DNA from: Candidatus Woesearchaeota archaeon
GTDB lineage: Archaea; Nanobdellota; Nanobdellia; Woesearchaeales; JACQSR01
Length of the DNA: 21,864 nt
Direction of reading: 5' to 3'
Assembly (NCBI GenBank): GCA_023255615.1
Contig: JAHFLI010000004.1
Coordinates: forward strand, 1 to 21,864
Under the pieces are notes generated by a model. The model was not told the origin of the DNA, searched no databases, and saw only the letters and a list, made by a program, of their open reading frames with translations. Shown here piece by piece: positions 21,028 through 21,864 of this stretch (position 1 is the stretch's first letter; the number at the start of each line of letters is the position of its first letter). The position numbers and the translations under genes are program-made.

Positions 21028-21089
21028 ACCTGTGAATGATGATGGCAGCAATGCCAGAAGGAGGGGTTTTCTGATCCCCGGAGATGAAT
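21028..21089 (+). promoter_or_regulatory. rpl7ae leader with kink-turn-like element, candidate L7Ae autoregulation site
   Basis: A perfect hairpin UGGCA-GCAA-UGCCA (21043-21056) has a GNRA loop. It is flanked by G41-A42 on the 5' side and G57-A58 on the 3' side (last two digits), which can form the tandem sheared G-A pairs of a kink-turn. The same strand contains a box C match AUGAUGA at 21036-21042 and a box D match CUGA at 21071-21074. The second helix of a full K-turn is weak (U37-A59 then mismatches). A GGGG/CCCC hairpin (21063-21066 with 21076-21079) abuts the GGAG ribosome-binding site at 21080-21083. Confidence 0.55.
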
Positions 21090-21410
21090 ATGATGGTTGA
21101 AGATGCAAAAGTGTATGAAGCTATTGAAGTTGCGAAAGCGACGGGAAAATTAAAGAAAGGGACGAATGAAGTGACGAAGGCGATAGAGCGAGGAGCAGCA
21201 AAATTAGTTATTATTGCAAAAGATGTAACGCCAAAAGAAGTAGTCATGCATCTTCCGTTGCTTGCGAAAGAAAAAAATATTCCTTGTGTAGAAGTTCCTT
21301 CGAAAGAAGAATTGGGTGCAGCTGCCGGCCTTGATGTAGGCACGAGTGCAATTGCTATTGTTCAAGAAGGGGACGCAAAAGAATTAATTAAGCACATCGG
21401 TGCGAAATGA
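21090..21410 (+). CDS. rpl7ae: ribosomal protein L7Ae
   Basis: 106 aa from ATG 21090, about the family length. L7Ae is a 50S protein and binds kink-turns in rRNA, box C/D and H/ACA RNAs and RNase P. The signature GTNEVTKAIERGAAKLVII (residues about 26-44) carries the RNA-contacting NEVTK motif, and LGAAAGLDVGTSAIAIV forms the loop that caps the kink. ATGs at 21084, 21090 and 21093 are in frame; GGAG at 21080-21083 is 6 nt before 21090, which is the usual spacing, and abuts 21084. The 3' end overlaps rps28e by 4 nt. The leader holds a K-turn-like structure, suggesting the protein represses its own mRNA. Confidence 0.93.
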   Translation: MMVEDAKVYEAIEVAKATGKLKKGTNEVTKAIERGAAKLVIIAKDVTPKEVVMHLPLLAKEKNIPCVEVPSKEELGAAAGLDVGTSAIAIVQEGDAKELIKHIGAK

Positions 21411-21694
21411 GAGACGAGAAGAGACCTCAAAAACCACGAGAAGAAGAGACGCCAAAGGGACAGGCTAATTTTTCATATGCCGTTCCCGCAAGTGTAGAAG
21501 AAATTATTGGGCGAACAGGTTCTCGAGGAGAGGCTATTCAGATTCGATGTAAAATTCTTGACGGTCGAGATAAAAATAAAGTGATGAGGAGAAATGTCAA
21601 AGGTCCCATTCAAGTGGGTGATGTGTTAATGTTGCGTGAAACAGAAATTGAAGCACGACAATTGAATAAAGCTGGTCGAGGGAAATTAGGATAA
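21407..21694 (+). CDS. rps28e: ribosomal protein S28e
   Basis: A 95-aa 30S protein. The core reads EEIIGRTGSRGEAIQIRCKI, then LDGRDKNKVMRRNVKGPI and GDVLMLRETEIEARQL, which matches S28e throughout. A charged extension of about 25 residues precedes the core; the family is usually about 70 aa. The start codon overlaps the L7Ae stop (ATGA) and the stop overlaps the L24e start (TAATG), so the three proteins are translationally coupled. Confidence 0.94.
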   Translation: MRDEKRPQKPREEETPKGQANFSYAVPASVEEIIGRTGSRGEAIQIRCKILDGRDKNKVMRRNVKGPIQVGDVLMLRETEIEARQLNKAGRGKLG

Positions 21695-21864
21695 TGGCAA
21701 AGTGCACGTTTTGCGGTACTCTCATTGAACGAGGAACAGGAAAGATTTATGTTCTCAAAGAAGGGAAAGCGATCAATTTTTGTTCTTCTAAATGTGAAAA
21801 AAACCAATTGAAATTGCAGAGAAGACCTATTCAAACGCGATGGTCTCAGAGATATATCAAAAAG
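21694..21864 (+). CDS. rpl24e: ribosomal protein L24e (cut by the right edge)
   Basis: The first 57 residues of a zinc-ribbon 50S protein. The Cys4 zinc site is CTFC near the N-terminus and CSSKC after INF, followed by the basic C-terminal helix. The family is about 60-65 aa, so only a few residues are missing. In archaea the next genes are often ndk and infB; they are outside the window. Confidence 0.93.
   Translation, partial: MAKCTFCGTLIERGTGKIYVLKEGKAINFCSSKCEKNQLKLQRRPIQTRWSQRYIKK

Noticed and set aside
21036..21074. A complete box C/D guide RNA in the L7Ae leader
   Set aside because: Boxes C and D are present, but the terminal stem does not pair, C'/D' boxes are missing and the stretch is too short for usual guides; a leader element is more likely.

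Overview
The window is archaeal. It ends in the archaeal/eukaryotic-type ribosomal cluster L7Ae-S28e-L24e. Nearly every transcription unit starts with an archaeal TATA-like box 23-28 bp upstream of its start codon, which implies mostly leaderless mRNAs. It also carries an archaeal-style A24 prepilin peptidase and an archaeo-eukaryotic type NFACT-R protein. Short intergenic gaps, overlapping genes and several divergent or unrecognised proteins fit a DPANN-type genome (Woesearchaeota/Pacearchaeota-like). That lineage is an inference from style, not from a marker search.

Layout. Positions 1-3423 (minus) hold two genes 1 nt apart. One is a 468-aa helical protein I do not recognise. The other is a long Nfo/xylose-isomerase-like TIM-barrel protein cut by the left edge; it keeps the full zinc-ligand set around a very large insertion. 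Positions 3458-5642 (minus) hold a coupled trio: a 47-aa AbrB-type DNA-binding protein, a CPA2/Kef antiporter with an RCK domain, and a YhbY/CRM RNA-binding protein. Positions 5732-8731 (minus) hold four overlapping genes: a standalone NFACT-R protein, a CxxCxxCC cysteine-cluster protein, and NAD(P)HX epimerase and dehydratase as separate genes. An L-2-hydroxyglutarate-oxidase-like flavoprotein (8770-9993, minus) is divergent from two tandem HIT-family proteins (10078-11249, plus).

Positions 11250-17024 (minus) encode a secreted, cysteine-rich protein of about 1924 aa. It has Ig-like domains, an FG-GAP propeller and several families of Cys repeats. Behind it lie a single-pass membrane protein (17073-18032) and a prepilin peptidase (18054-18929), so 11-19 kb reads as an envelope region. 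A single palindromic TATA box lies midway between the prepilin peptidase and a divergent cis-prenyltransferase homologue (18981-19688) that lacks the catalytic residues. A eukaryotic-like protein kinase follows (19713-20978). The window closes with rpl7ae-rps28e-rpl24e. The rpl7ae leader can fold a kink-turn-like element, which suggests autoregulation by L7Ae.

Most interesting points: the putative K-turn in the L7Ae leader, the symmetric shared TATA box, the NgBR-like pseudo-prenyltransferase, two tandem HIT proteins without the nucleophilic His, the TIM barrel with a roughly 285-residue insertion, and the AbrB micro-gene preceded by phased 8-bp repeats.
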